This document shows positions 47,128 to 58,147 of a stretch of 64,000 bases of DNA, one piece after another; positions within the stretch are counted from its first letter, which is position 1, and the number at the start of each line of letters is the position of its first letter. Where the stretch lies: the NCBI RefSeq assembly GCF_019703515.2, contig NC_059374.1, positions 14,854,245-14,918,244 on the forward strand, written 5' to 3'. The stretch is from Myxocyprinus asiaticus (lineage: Eukaryota > Chordata > Actinopteri > Cypriniformes > Catostomidae). Position numbers and translations under genes: made by a program. The notes under the pieces were generated by a model, which saw only the letters and a list, made by a program, of their open reading frames with translations, had not been told where the DNA came from and searched no databases.

Positions 47128-47848
47128 GTTAAATACTGCTATTGGTGTTCATCACTTTGTTAGTTAAGGTGTTTTATATAAAAATAACTGAAAAAAATTC
47201 AATGAAACAATGGGGGTAGTACATGAACTGAAAATTAGACTGAATGTCTATGGACGAGCACATCTGTGAGGGCTAAAATGTGTTAGAGCGCCACCTACAT
47301 TTCAGATCAGTATATTATGATGGAGAAAAAAAAAATTCTAGTGCTTGCTGCCATCTAGTGGAATGAAATAAGACTTTTCAAAGTGAGGCAGAGTGAACAG
47401 AACTAGAATTACATGTTTACAAAGTTGGGACAAAAAAAAATATATATATATATATATATTACATATATATTTTTCAGAGAACCCCCAAATAAAAAAAAAA
47501 AGACTCCAAAAACTAATAAATAATATTGTATGTTCTTTTTGAAAATAATAATAATAATTAAAAAAGATTATATATCGATCTATCTATATATATATATATA
47601 TATTATTATTATTATTATTATTTTTTTCAAAAATCACATTTTCAATATTATTTATTAGTATTTGGAGTCTTTTTTTATTTGGGGGTTCTCTGAAAAAATT
47701 GACCAATTTATATCCACAGTATGTGTGAATGGTGAGCTTTTAAATTTGAGTGTGAAAAATTGCAGGCAGCAGCCCAAAAATTCACCAGAGTATAAGGGGT
47801 TAAATACTGCTATTGCTGTTCATCACTTTGTTAGTTAAGGTGTTTTAT
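47128..47848 (+). repeat. 50-bp direct repeats flanking a hairpin region
   Basis: 47128-47177 and 47799-47848 share TTAAATACTGCTATTGNTGT and TCACTTTGTTAGTTAAGGTG in the same order with one visible mismatch. The region between is AT-rich and holds a long hairpin (47470-47698). Confidence 0.8.
47470..47698. repeat. long AT-rich hairpin
   Basis: TTTTTCAGAGAACCCCCAAA at 47470-47489 pairs with TTTGGGGGTTCTCTGAAAAA near 47678-47697, and AGACTCCAAAAACTAATAAA pairs with TTTATTAGTATTTGGAGTCT. Arms are about 58 nt, and the loop adds further TAA/TTA and TA tracts that also pair. Confidence 0.85.
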
Positions 47849-48966
47849 TAGTTGTATTTTGTTTAAGTTTAATGATGTCACTCTAATTGAGATCCTTATT
47901 GTAGAAAAATTCTGCTAGCACACATATCTTCTAATAGGCGCATATATATTCGAGTTAAAATTGAAAATTAGGAGCAGTTTGTCAGCTGTTAACCTCTAAA
48001 GTGCACCAACATGACATTTCCACCTTAAGTCATGCCACCTTTAACATCAGACCCTTCTTTCTCTGAAATGGGGGGTGACAAATGTGCTTGCATAGTTGGT
48101 CCTGTTGCCCCATTTATGTACATATTTATAGACTCATTATGTACAGTAAATAGCACAGAAGGTCATGCATAAACAAATAGTCTGTAACCTCATGATAATA
48201 AACTCTCGCAATCAACGTCCAATGAATGTCATCGGATTAAAAGAGTGCTGGATTTTATAGAATGGTTCTGCATTACACGTTAACATAGAAATACACATGA
48301 AAAAAGTCACACATGTGAATGTATGACAGAGGTGCAAGTGTGAACGTCTCTTCAGCCAATCTGACTTTAGATTCAGAAGTCACATGGCACTGACAATCAC
48401 TTTCCTCTTCACGTCTTCCCAAAGACCCCTGAAATCAAAAGAAAACCTAACAAAATTCTAAATGTGTTTCAGAAAATTTTCAAAACACGACCAGCAACAA
48501 TACCTTAATCCATTTATATGCCGACAGGTAAGTGCTATAATTTCTCCGAGGATTCGTACAAGGTCTTTGATTACAACAACAGCAACTGTGACAAGAAATC
48601 ACCAACAACACAAAATCTTTTGGATGAAAATGATTACAATATGTAATCAAATAAATAAGCAGACCTTTGAAAATGTACAAACAGAAGTGGAACGACTAAT
48701 GAAAGAACCGATGCGCATGTTTCAGAGTCCCCGCAGGCTCGCACGCATACAGATCAACACAGCTGTCGGTTTACGATGAATCCCACTCTCCAGAGACTCC
48801 ACCTGCCCTTGATATCTGACACAACTTGCACTCATGCTTTGTTTTTTAACTTTGTACTATTTAACCAACTTTTTGTTACTGCAATTGCACAGTTGTAATT
48901 CATTAACCCCTAACAGTTAACAAAATAGCACAAAATGATGCATTTGTATCTGTCGTTGGAAGGATC

Positions 48967-49240
48967 TTAAAGGAATGTTCCAGGTTCACAACAATTTAAT
49001 TTAATATTTTTTACATCAAAAAATAACTGACATCCCCCATTTATAAAAAAAAAGAAGAAAAAAAAATCATGGTTACGGTAAGGCACTTACAATGGAAGTG
49101 AATGGGGTTTAAAAAATGCCCTTTTAATATCTTTTTTTGTTGGCTTTTACGTTTAACAGCAGGATGAGTACAAATTATAATCCATGGTAATCCACAATAT
49201 GTCACAGATCTTAATCCGTTTTGAACAAGGAACATTCCAC
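48967..49240. mobile_element. MITE of the ACTTACAATGGAAGTGAATG family
   Basis: Left TTAAAGGAATGTTCCAGGTT and right TTGAACAAGGAACATTCC are inverted; GCACTTACAATGGAAGTGAA is at 49083-49102. Confidence 0.65.
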
Positions 49241-49876
49241 CACTAACAGGTTTTCAACAATAGCAGATAGGACAAATGATTATTCAATAATGCAACTGAC
49301 AACAATTTAATTAGGAAAAGGTCATTTTACAAGATTGAACTATTCCTACTTGTATTCTAACAATTTTTGTATTGGTTTAAAAAGGAAAACTAGCCAGCAT
49401 GGATAAGTCATACATTTCACAGAACTGATTAAACGTAAACATGCACAGGAGTACAAACACTCCAGACAGATGCTCCCATACAGTGAATCAGTGTATCTCA
49501 AAAAAAAGGTTCACTAATATCTGGACTTTGGATTCATTCATGAAAAATGAGCAAAGATTGTTATGGATTGGTACCTCTGTTGAGAGAAAACTATAAGTTA
49601 GGACATTAAGATGTCTAGAAGTCTATTCGAAGCAAAGTTCAATGGAGAATGCCATCTCTTCCAATTAAATATGGAAGGCATGATTGTACAGAGTTCGACT
49701 GCGTCCACTAGCGCAGAAAATCAGAACTGAATTGTGACAGACATGAGGTAATTATAAAAAATATTTTTTTTAAACTCAACCTGATCAGGGTGTAAAGGGA
49801 TGAAAAATAGTTCGCTTGGAACCATTATACAGAAATGCTGGTTGAATAAACAAGTTCTATGTGAGAAACGTGTGCA

Positions 49877-50060
49877 AGGCCACGTCCTCACTAATCCACA
49901 CGTCCACAAAAACTCTCAAGTGTCCTAACGTCATTGTTTTACAAAGTATGCTGTACTAGAGAGCTTTTTCGAAAACCTTCATTTTCTGGGTGAGAGACAT
50001 AAATGTAGCAAAATCAATGCCTTTTCAAACTAAAGTGTATTAGTGTGGACGACGTGGCCT
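49877..50060. mobile_element. short MITE with AGGCCACGT ends
   Basis: AGGCCACGTCCTCACTAAT at the left, ATTAGTGTGGACGACGTGGC at the right; 184 bp, same family as 25993-26203. Confidence 0.7.
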
Positions 50061-50270
50061 AAGATTATAAAAGTGATTATGTCAGAACTGTTAGTTGTGG
50101 AGCATTTCACTAAATAAAATCTGTGAACTTACTCAGTAGTTTTGTCTTGTTTTCCAATAAAAATATGTACATTTTTTTAAAACAAGATAAATGTATTTTG
50201 TTTTCAGAAAATTCAGTTAGTTTTTTGTACCCCACTGGCAAAGTGTTTTGAACTTTAGTGAGGTTTAGTC

Positions 50271-50844
50271 TTAAAGGGATAGATCACCAAAAAAAATGAA
50301 CACAAACAAAGATTTTTGAAGAATATCTCATCTCTGTAGGTCCATACAATGCAAGTGAATGGGGACCAGAATTTGAAGGACCGGAAAGCATATAAAGACA
50401 GCGTAAAAGTAATCCATTCCATCTGAGTGGTTAAATCCATATCTTCAGAACCAATATATTAGGTGTGGGTGAAAAACAGATCAATATTTAACTATGTAAA
50501 ATTGAATTCTCCTCCCTGCGCAGTAGGTGGCAATATGCATGAAAAATGCCAATCGCCAAAAACAAAAGAATAATGTGGAAGTTTCTCACCCACACCTATC
50601 ATATCACTTCTGAAGACATAGATTTAACCACTGGAGTCATATGTGTAACTTTTGTGCTGCATTTATGTGCTTTTTGGACCTTCAAAGTTCTGGTCACCAT
50701 TCACTTGCATTGTATGGGCCTACAGAGCTGAGACATTTTTCTAAAAATCTTTGTGTTCTGCAGAAGTAAGTCACACATCTGGGATGGCACGAGGGTGAGT
50801 AAATGATGAGAGAGTTTAAATTTTTGAGTGAACTATCCCTTTAA
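50271..50844. mobile_element. TTAAAGG-family MITE
   Basis: TTAAAGGGATAGATCACC at the left and GAGTGAACTATCCCTTTAA at the right; GGTCCATACAATGCAAGTGA is inverted near 50694-50720. 574 bp between npas1 and tmem160. Confidence 0.8.
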
Positions 50845-51345
50845 AATAAAAAAAATAAATAAAAACTAAAGTCTGCCAGTGGGGTTAGAAAAAAGAATTA
50901 CTGAATTCAAGATAAATTCTCTTTTATTCTAAACAAGTCTTATTACCTTTTCTTTGCTATAATTTTAAGTCTTGTTAAATTTTAAGTAAAAGTAGGCTAA
51001 AAGAAAGCAAATGTATCTTGTTTAAAGAATGTTAAGATATTTTTACTGAAAAATAAGACAAAAACACTGATAAAGGAATTTTTTTTGTGTGTGCAATTTT
51101 ACATTTACACTCTTTTGTTTTCATGTTCCTGCATTCATATCCTACAAAAAAAAAGTAATGTTACAAAGGACAAATGTGCACTTATGGCTCTGACCCTTTT
51201 GTGGCCAGAGAGACAGCCCATATTTAAGAGTATAACAAACACCAATACTCACTCGACCGAATAAATCAAGCATTAGAGTACTGCGAAACAATGTTGGTAG
51301 AAGCCGCCACTCTACACTGACCTGAAGGCAGTTTTTGCTTTTCTA

Positions 51346-51595
51346 TTAAAGGAACGGTTCACATTTACACATTTACCCTAATACTGTTTCAAATCTGTGT
51401 GACTAACTTTCTTCTGTGGAACACTCAAGGCTTTCACTGTATGATAAAAAAGATGCTATGAAAGTGAATGGTGACTGAGGCTACTATCTAACATTTCCTT
51501 TTGTATTCTACTGATGAAAGAAAGTCATACAGGTTTTGAAACAACATAAGTGCATGATGGCAGAATTTTCATTTATGGGTGAACTGTTCCTTTAA
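51346..51595. mobile_element. TTAAAGG-family MITE beside the tmem160 3' end
   Basis: TTAAAGGAACGGTTCACA at the left and GGGTGAACTGTTCCTTTAA at the right, 250 bp. It ends 85 bp from the tmem160 stop codon, so it may lie within the tmem160 3' UTR. Confidence 0.78.
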
Positions 51596-51679
51596 AGCAG
51601 TTTAAACAGCTTATGAATAAAGAGGTCTGGTCCTTGGTCAGAGTACAAAGGTTATTTCAACTTAGATTCTCCTCTTCTC

Positions 51680-51978
51680 TCACTTCTCTTGGCCTTTATT
51701 TTCAGCACCACGTCTCTCGCGTCGCGCCCTGCAGTCGGCACACTCCCCAGCGTCATCTCCTCCACGCTCGTCTTCATCGTCGTGAATAATCTCCACCTCC
51801 AGGCGGCCGATGTAGAGTGATACCGCACACAGCCAGAAGAGGGCAGCGCTGGACACCACAGCCGTGTGAAGCAGCACAGCGGGCAGCGAGAGCAGCATGA
51901 TCCTCCGTAGGGTCAGAAGACTGCCAATGTATGACGCGCCACCGAACGACACGCACACTCCTCCCAGGATGAAGAACG
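51680..51978 (-). CDS. tmem160: tmem160 exon 4, terminal coding exon
   Basis: 299 nt from acceptor CTCCTCTCCTAG to TGA at 51682-51680. Encodes AFFILGGVCVSFGGASYIG, a second long hydrophobic stretch ending AVSLYIGRLEVEI, and a DDEDERGGDDAGE acidic region followed by CRARRERR. The hydrophobic core matches human TMEM160 (FFLLGGLCVVWGSASY; CAVGLYMGQLELD). The last 30 or so residues are not conserved with mammals. Confidence 0.93.
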
Positions 51979-54900
51979 CTAGGAGAGGAGAGGAAGTGAT
52001 CACTCAGGACTGTTGAGTTTGTTTTTCAAATGGAGGCTTTTAAAACACTGATCACACATGAAAGAAAGAGCTGAGAGGGAACTTTGGAGCTAATATAGGG
52101 ACTAAATGTTTTTTGAAAAATAAAAGAAAAAGAAAAAATAGTGCTGTTGAAGTTAACGCGTTACCGCAAAATTAGATAACGCCACTACTTTAACGGCATT
52201 AACACGTAATATGACCCTTTGAATAAACTGTAGTTCATGAGAAGCAGGTGAATTTGAGCAAACGCCGCTAATGTCACATGCATTGACCGTCGGGAAAACA
52301 GATGGTGGGGGACATTATGCTGAGACCTGCGGCAAGAATTTTATCAGTGTAGCACAGCAGTAGAACATGCCCGCAAAGCACAGATAGAGCTCCTAACATT
52401 GTAACATCGTTGTAGCGGCAAGACAGCAGCCATTTGAGCACCTGCCTTACACTGTGAGGCGCGTTACGAAAGTTGCGAGGCGCGATGCGAGCGCAAAATG
52501 AAAGTGTGAGCGCGAGGCGATTGTGTGGTCCTTGAATAACGTTTAATGTGCCAGTAAAGGCAGCCGGTGGAGTTTCTGGTGCCTCCCTAGGGAGTTGGTG
52601 ACTTACGTAGACTAGGTAATATGCGTATAGGGAGCGGCGGTTCTGATTACCAGATAACGGAAACCCTGCTGCTGTCTCCAAGGTTCTGTCACAGTGTCTC
52701 TGTTTGATAGTGCACTAGCAATTGCAGAAGTTGGAGACATTGCTGGAACCCTGCAGGTAATCTACGCTGTCATTAACCCATTTAATCCTACTGGTTACAA
52801 TTGTGACCGGGGTCTAAAAGGAGTTTTTGATGTATTTTGCACAGAGTTGTCAATTGTAAATGACAGTGCAGACTTTTTTGCATGTCTGTCAAAACTCCAT
52901 AAAAAGAAGCAAATAAATCCTGTCATAATACACTTACAACTACCATATTTTGTACATAATTTGAACTGAGTTCAGCTCTGTTAGTGGGGTAGGTTTTGTG
53001 TGGATGACTGAAAAATACATCTGGATGAAGCATATTTTGTCCACTCATGTTTATAAAGATATTGCGATTAATCGCGCTTAATTTTTATTTTTTTTTTTTT
53101 TTATGTGCGATTAATCGCGATTAATTACAAAAAAAATGTGTGTGATTAATCGCGATTAAATATTTCAATCATTTGACAGCCCTAAAAAAAGTAATTTTAA
53201 TCTCTTTTCAACTAGGCTGCTTACAAGTCCTCAGTTTCAAGTCTTATTTTCTTTTTTCAACAAATATTCTATTTAAAGTTTCAAATTTTTTTTTTTTTTT
53301 TACCCAAGTCTCAGGTTTTAAAAATTAAAGTTTTATTTTCAGTAAGCAAATATTTTTCCTGTAACATTGTTTTTCAGATAACAATTTTAATACTTTCACT
53401 TTTTTTTTCCTCTAGAAAAATGTTGCCCCTATGTTGATGTGAATAGTAATTAGCCAGATAACTTCACCCATCTATGATGAAACATGGCCGCAGGGTGGCA
53501 AACAAGAATAGATGGTACAATTTATACTGTAAAAAATTATTTTACCTTTTAGTTATCATAACTTAAAATCTAGAGTTAAAATAACAGCCCTGGATTGATC
53601 TTGAGATACCTCAATTATCCAAGATTTTGTTGGATAAACTTGTGATAAATTATTGAACTAAGTAAAACTATTCAGCTGAAATAAAAAATATAAGTCAAGA
53701 GAACTACGCACATCACACTCACGTAATCGGATTCCCAACATGCACTGCGGCATGAATAAACTATGCAAATTGCAGTTTAACTGTCTTTTTTTTTTATTAT
53801 TGTTCAGTGCTTTTATATATGCTGTAGTTTGTTGTCATTTTCAGTTATTTGTCATGTAGCAATAATTCAAAGCTCATATTTTCATCAAAAAACTCGGATC
53901 TAAATACAAGAAAAGGGATCCGAAGTTTGTCTCTGATCAACAACTGGCCATTTACCATCAAATGGCAGTTTATTATACCTCTGACAATGGGTATCAATAT
54001 TATTAACTTATAATATAAGTAACTGAACTTGATTGAAATAAGTATGTCAAGTTTAATCAAAAAAGACTTTAAGCTCATATAAGAATTTATATTGATTTAA
54101 GTCATCTCTATGTTCCGTTTAAACAACTTTCGCTCATAAGTTGACACAACTTAAAATTTTAAGGCACACGAGCACTTACTTTTTCAAGTTGATACAACAA
54201 GATTTTTTTTTGTGTACAAACAACATATCAGCCAATTAAATTATTTGACATAGGCTAATCATTTGATATGTAGTTTGCGAGTTAATCCGAACCTTTACCC
54301 TCTTGCTAGTTTTCTAACTTCGTAATATTACAAAGGTGGGTGACATCATCTAGCTAATTACTATTCAGATGCCACGCCCAGTTTTCATATCCACACCCCC
54401 ATTTCAAAATAGCAAAAAAGTAAAATTATTTTTTTTATTTTTTTATTTATATTTAAAATTGTAACCTGAAAAATTATGTTTGCTTACTGAAAATAACTTG
54501 ACATTTGAAACCTGAGACTTGGTGCTAAAAAGAAAAATTAAAAAAGATTTGATGCAGTAAAAAAAAAGAAAGGAAACTTAAAGGGGTCATGACATATTCT
54601 TTTGTTATATACATATATAATTCTATTATCTTCCCTGAGGTCCACTGATCATTTTAGTAGAGTTTTTTTTTTTTTTTTTTTTGCACCAAAACAGTCCTTA
54701 TTAGGGATGGGCATTTTAGTCATTTTGTCTACTCGAGTACTCGTCGAGTACTTGAGGGGCAATGACATGTTCATAACTTTATATTTATAATAGCAACATG
54801 TCTGACAAACGTCTATAGCTGCTGCATTGTGTCTTGTTGTTCCAGTGTATTGTCTATTCATTATTATAGGCTGTTATAAAATAATCTGTTACAAAATGTA

Positions 54901-55266
54901 CAAAAGATTGCATAATCAAAACATAACGCATCATATTTTGTCTTTATGTGAAGATTCTCTGCCAAACGCAATAAAAGAATGTGCACAATGCGCGTCTGTC
55001 TGTTCATCCTTCAGGTTACCGTAGTAATTTTAGTAAGCGCACACCAGATTTTTTAGAGACTGTCTGAATCGTCTATTTTCAAAATCGCATTTGGCATATG
55101 AGGAGACGCCATAACCATCGCATTTTTAATATGAGTGTTAAGTTGAAGTTCAGTTTTGAAGATGCTGCGTTCTGTTCCATTCAGCTGCGCTCTGTCAAAG
55201 TGTTTGAAACACTCACCTGCTGTATATGCGCTGCTTCAGCCCGTTGAGTCCACTGCCATACTGCCT

Positions 55267-55318
<52 letters not shown>

Positions 55319-58147
55319 CGTGCGTCCAAGTTTTCGCTCTTGTGGGGAAAGCCTTGATGCTCCGTATTGTGTTTGCTGTGATTCATGAAGTGTTCCATTC
55401 AACTCGGAGAGTCGGAATTTCCACCTTTCAACTGGGGAAAGTGCAACGGAATGACACATTATATCGGACATCTAACTTGGAAACTCGTGCGGAAATCTTC
55501 ATTCATTTTGTCGAGAGGCAGGTGTGTGATACATCACGCAAACATGACGCCACCCAGGGAAGGGAGGTTTACAGTCAGTGACAAACATTCACTTTTATTA
55601 AATAATATCCATTAACAAGTCAAAGTTCTTACATTAAATGATAATAAAACGTGTTTAGCAAATGTTTTGCAGAGGCAGGTGTTCAAAACATGGTTAATTA
55701 CACTTTTCATTATCATAACAATAGCATTGCAGCGTCGTATATCAGTTTGGTTGCTATGAGACGTCTCTGATAATCAGTGTACCCCTCAAAATCACAACGT
55801 AATCAGTCTCAAAATTAAAAATAAGCTCCCTCTTTGAGATGTTTGTGTTTAGTTGTCAGGTAATTGTCACTGAATTTCGAATTAAGTGAAAAGTCATATC
55901 ATGCATGATCACTATCGATCATCGTTTTCATGATTGATCATTGCTGCCACGTCCGAGTACCCGAGTACACAACTACTCGTGCCCATCCCTAGTCCTTATT
56001 TAGAAATATATGATAATTTCTATCCTGTCTCTGGCTCTCTGTCTGTAACGCTTGGTTTTGGCCTTAGCACCTCCTTTTACTTCAATGAAAACGATCATTG
56101 GCTAACAACGTGCAGCCCCTTGAATACAGCCATATTTGAAACTCAGTCGGAAGAGAATGAACAAGCTCCACAACATTATAAAACTAAATTTCAGGGTTTA
56201 CACATAACGGACATTCAGCACATTGCATCAGAATATATTAAACTGCTCACTTACTATAAGCACAGCAGCGCCATAAACTATCAAATAGTCATGACATATG
56301 AAATATTCAGAGCAGTTCTCGCAGTAGAGAACGAGGCGTTTTTGCACCTTGGATTTAATAAATGCTTTTATTGGGGATTAAATTTTGAGTTCTGAAATTT
56401 ACAACATGTTTTAATACGTAGTAGAATGACCTCTTATATGTCAAAATATCAAGGAAAATTTGATTCCTCATGACATGACCCCTGTAAATCATGAGACTTG
56501 TAACTGAAAAGAGAGCACTTTCATTCACATCTCTTTTTTTTTTTTTTACAGATTCAAATGACTTTTCAGTTCAAACTTCTTTAGATAATGCAAGAAAATA
56601 AGGAGAGCAAAAAGAATTGCCAGAAGAAAAACATAGGGGGAAAGAGTAGAAAGAAAGAAATAAGTACCATATCCCGCCTCTCTGCCCACATCACTCTGTA
56701 CAAAGGCAATAACTCCAATGCCTGTCGCCAGCAAACCATTCCGGAACCAGGACAAAAATCCTGCAATAAAAACAAACCATATTTGCTTAGATTCATTGCA
56801 TAGACAAGATGAAGCATGAAAGGAATGATCTGGGTTCAATACAAATTCAGGCAGTGAGTAAAAACAAACAAAATCGCGTTTACAGTAATACACTTACAAT
56901 GGAAGTCTATGGGGAAAGGCGTTCCGGATGGTTAAAAGCAGAAATGTGCAGCTCTTATTTTTGTTGAAGCGCTTATATTAATTCTCTGTACCAAAAAAAA
57001 AAGATATTTGAGTTACAAAATTGTCTGAATCTTCATTTTAGTGATTGGACTACAAAGAATGAAAACGAAATTTTTTTTTTTTTTTTTTTGTAGAACGTAA
57101 CCGAAAACCGGAACAAAGTGATTTTCAATTGTTCCGGAGTGAAAACTTTATTTTTAAATGCTGGTTATAACTGGTTAATTTTGTTCCGATATTTTTTTTT
57201 CATGAAACTAAAGGTCAAAGGGTTTATCTCAGTACATTATTTAACTACACCACTTCATGTTGCCCAAAATATATGAAATATGTGCTTTGATCCTTAAGGA
57301 AACTGCTGAATCACACATTTCTTTGTTTAATTGCCCATTGTGGATGCCACATTCTCTAAATGAAGAACTTTTTAACAGCTATCTTCACTGAATAATTGTT
57401 AGATATGATGCATTAATACAGATTTGATGCTGCCGGGTTTTGACTCAGAAGCAGATCTGTAATAAAAATTATTCTTAACTTTTAATTAACTGCTTATTAT
57501 GATTTCTATGCTGACAAATCCACCACACCAGGAAAAAATGGCTTATTTTGGGCTTGTTAGATCACTGATCTAATTTGTGATTCATTAATCCATATTGTTT
57601 ATCATCTCACCTGTTTCATGAGACTTCCGCAGCATCTAGAAAGATCACAAAATATAATCAGAAGGTTTTAAGACAGACGTAGATGTTGTTTGGACATGGC
57701 GCCACGGTAATGACCTAAATAACATGGTATAAAAATATGTTTATAATTCAACAGCATGGTATAAAATCAAACTACCATGGTGTTACCATCTGATACCATT
57801 TCTGTACCATGTACCACCACAGAGCAAATATAAGGGAAATATACATAGTACATACATATCCATTTGTTAAGACACATTTTAAAAATAAGTTTCTTTTCAT
57901 TCTCTCTAAAGAGTATGTATTTGTTTACCAGCGCGTCGGCTTTATCTAGTTCAGTGAGGAAGTGTTGCTCCGGTACTCGTGTCCGGCTCAGCGAGTTTTT
58001 CTCCGCCGCACGCCGCACACTCCCCCGGTGAACCGACCGCGCTGGAGCCGACACATACTGCAGAACCGGCCGCCGCACAACAACCTGAGCGAACGGAGAA
58101 ACGAGTCGAGACAACCGCCTACCCGTTAACCAAATGATAGAAGCCAT
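51680..58147 (-). CDS. tmem160: tmem160, transmembrane protein 160 (complete, 4 coding exons)
   Basis: Small vertebrate membrane protein reported as mitochondrial; molecular role not well established. Exons on the - strand: 58147-57929, 57635-57611, 56760-56668, 51978-51680. They total 636 nt, giving 211 residues plus TGA; human is about 188. Start ATG 58147-58145 has a good context (A at -3, G at +4). The N-terminus is Arg-rich and lacks acidic residues over about 45 residues, as in a mitochondrial presequence. Conserved core: ELDKADA, LRKSHET, FLSWFRNGLLATGIGV, FVQSDVGREAGY, and FFILGGVCVSFGGASY. Three hydrophobic segments lie at about 87-103, 113-135 and 141-172, followed by an acidic/Arg-rich tail. 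It is convergent with npas1. Confidence 0.93.
52139..53184. mobile_element. hAT-like non-autonomous element with TTAATCGCGATTAA repeats
   Basis: The right end TTGACAGCCCTA and left end TAGTGCTGTTGAAG are approximate inverted repeats. Near the right end several copies of ATTAATCGCGATTAAT-type palindromes occur (53060-53160), and the left has TTAACGCGTTA. A-rich flanks prevent a clear target duplication. Lies in tmem160 intron 3, close to exon 4. No transposase recognised. Confidence 0.65.
54702..55991. mobile_element. non-autonomous hAT-like element with 8-bp target duplication
   Basis: Ends are TAGGGATGGGCA and TGCCCATCCCTA, perfect 12-bp inverted repeats. It is flanked by identical GTCCTTAT at 54694-54701 and 55992-55999, the 8-bp duplication typical of the hAT superfamily. 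ACTCGAGTACTCG-type subterminal motifs recur near both ends. 1290 bp with a (GT)n tract at 55268-55314 and no transposase. Confidence 0.88.
55268..55314. repeat. (GT)n microsatellite
   Basis: 47 nt of TG inside the hAT-like element. Confidence 0.97.
56668..56760 (-). CDS. tmem160: tmem160 exon 3, first membrane segment
   Basis: 93 nt encoding FLSWFRNGLLATGIGVIAF and then VQSDVGREAGY, the best conserved part of the family. Acceptor TTTTTATTGCAG, donor GATATG|GTACTT (a weak donor, GTACTT instead of GTAAGT). Phase 1 on both sides. Confidence 0.93.
56820..57000. mobile_element. MITE fragment in tmem160 intron 2
   Basis: AGGAATGATCTGGGTTCAAT at the left and ACACTTACAATGGAAGTCTA inside match the 6690-7214 and 48967-49240 family. 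The right half is decayed. Confidence 0.5.
57611..57635 (-). CDS. tmem160: tmem160 exon 2 (25-nt microexon)
   Basis: Encodes MLRKSHET plus the first base of a Gly codon, bridging ADAL and GFLSWFRNG exactly as human ADAW-LLRKAHETA-FLSWFRNG. Acceptor TTTCTAG, donor ACAG|GTGAGA. Enters phase 0, leaves phase 1. Without it the reading frame between exons 1 and 3 breaks and the conserved LRKxHET motif is lost, so it is needed for a functional protein. Confidence 0.9.
57929..58147 (-). CDS. tmem160: tmem160 exon 1
   Basis: 219 nt, 73 residues. Begins MASIIWLTGRRLSRLVSPF, rich in Arg and hydrophobics, and ends HFLTELDKADAL, which aligns with SELDRADAW in human. The donor is GCGCTG|GTAAAC in phase 0. 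An in-frame GTG 12 nt upstream is not preferred over ATG. The exon is locally GC- and CpG-rich, as expected near a promoter. Confidence 0.9.

Larger units (their letters stand above)
43128..51345. other. npas1-tmem160 intergenic region
   Basis: Apart from listed MITEs and repeats no gene is supported. 44500-45140 is base-balanced, low in recognisable repeats and may be conserved non-coding DNA. 47200-47800 is AT-rich with hairpin and direct repeats. The 105-codon frame at 48462-48779 has no coding character that I can recognise. Confidence 0.6.
54579..56487. mobile_element. TIR element interrupted by a hAT-like element
   Basis: The left end TAAAGGGGTCATGACATA (54579-54596) and right end CATGACATGACCCCTGTA are inverted. 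Between them, 54702-55991 is occupied by a second transposon. Outside that insertion the element holds a 153-codon open frame (55934-56395) that starts within the inserted element and has no recognisable product. Located in the last intron of tmem160. Confidence 0.68.
51979..56667 (-). other. tmem160: tmem160 intron 3 (4.7 kb)
   Basis: GTACTT..CCTAG on the - strand. About two thirds is transposon: 52139-53184 and 54579-56487. The middle (53200-54570) is AT-rich without features that I can name. Confidence 0.85.

Noticed and set aside
48462..48779. 105-codon open frame downstream of npas1
   Set aside because: No recognisable domain, low-complexity Thr/Gln content, no splice or conservation evidence.
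55934..56395. 153-codon open frame
   Set aside because: It starts inside the hAT-like element and runs into the outer TIR element; no recognisable product.
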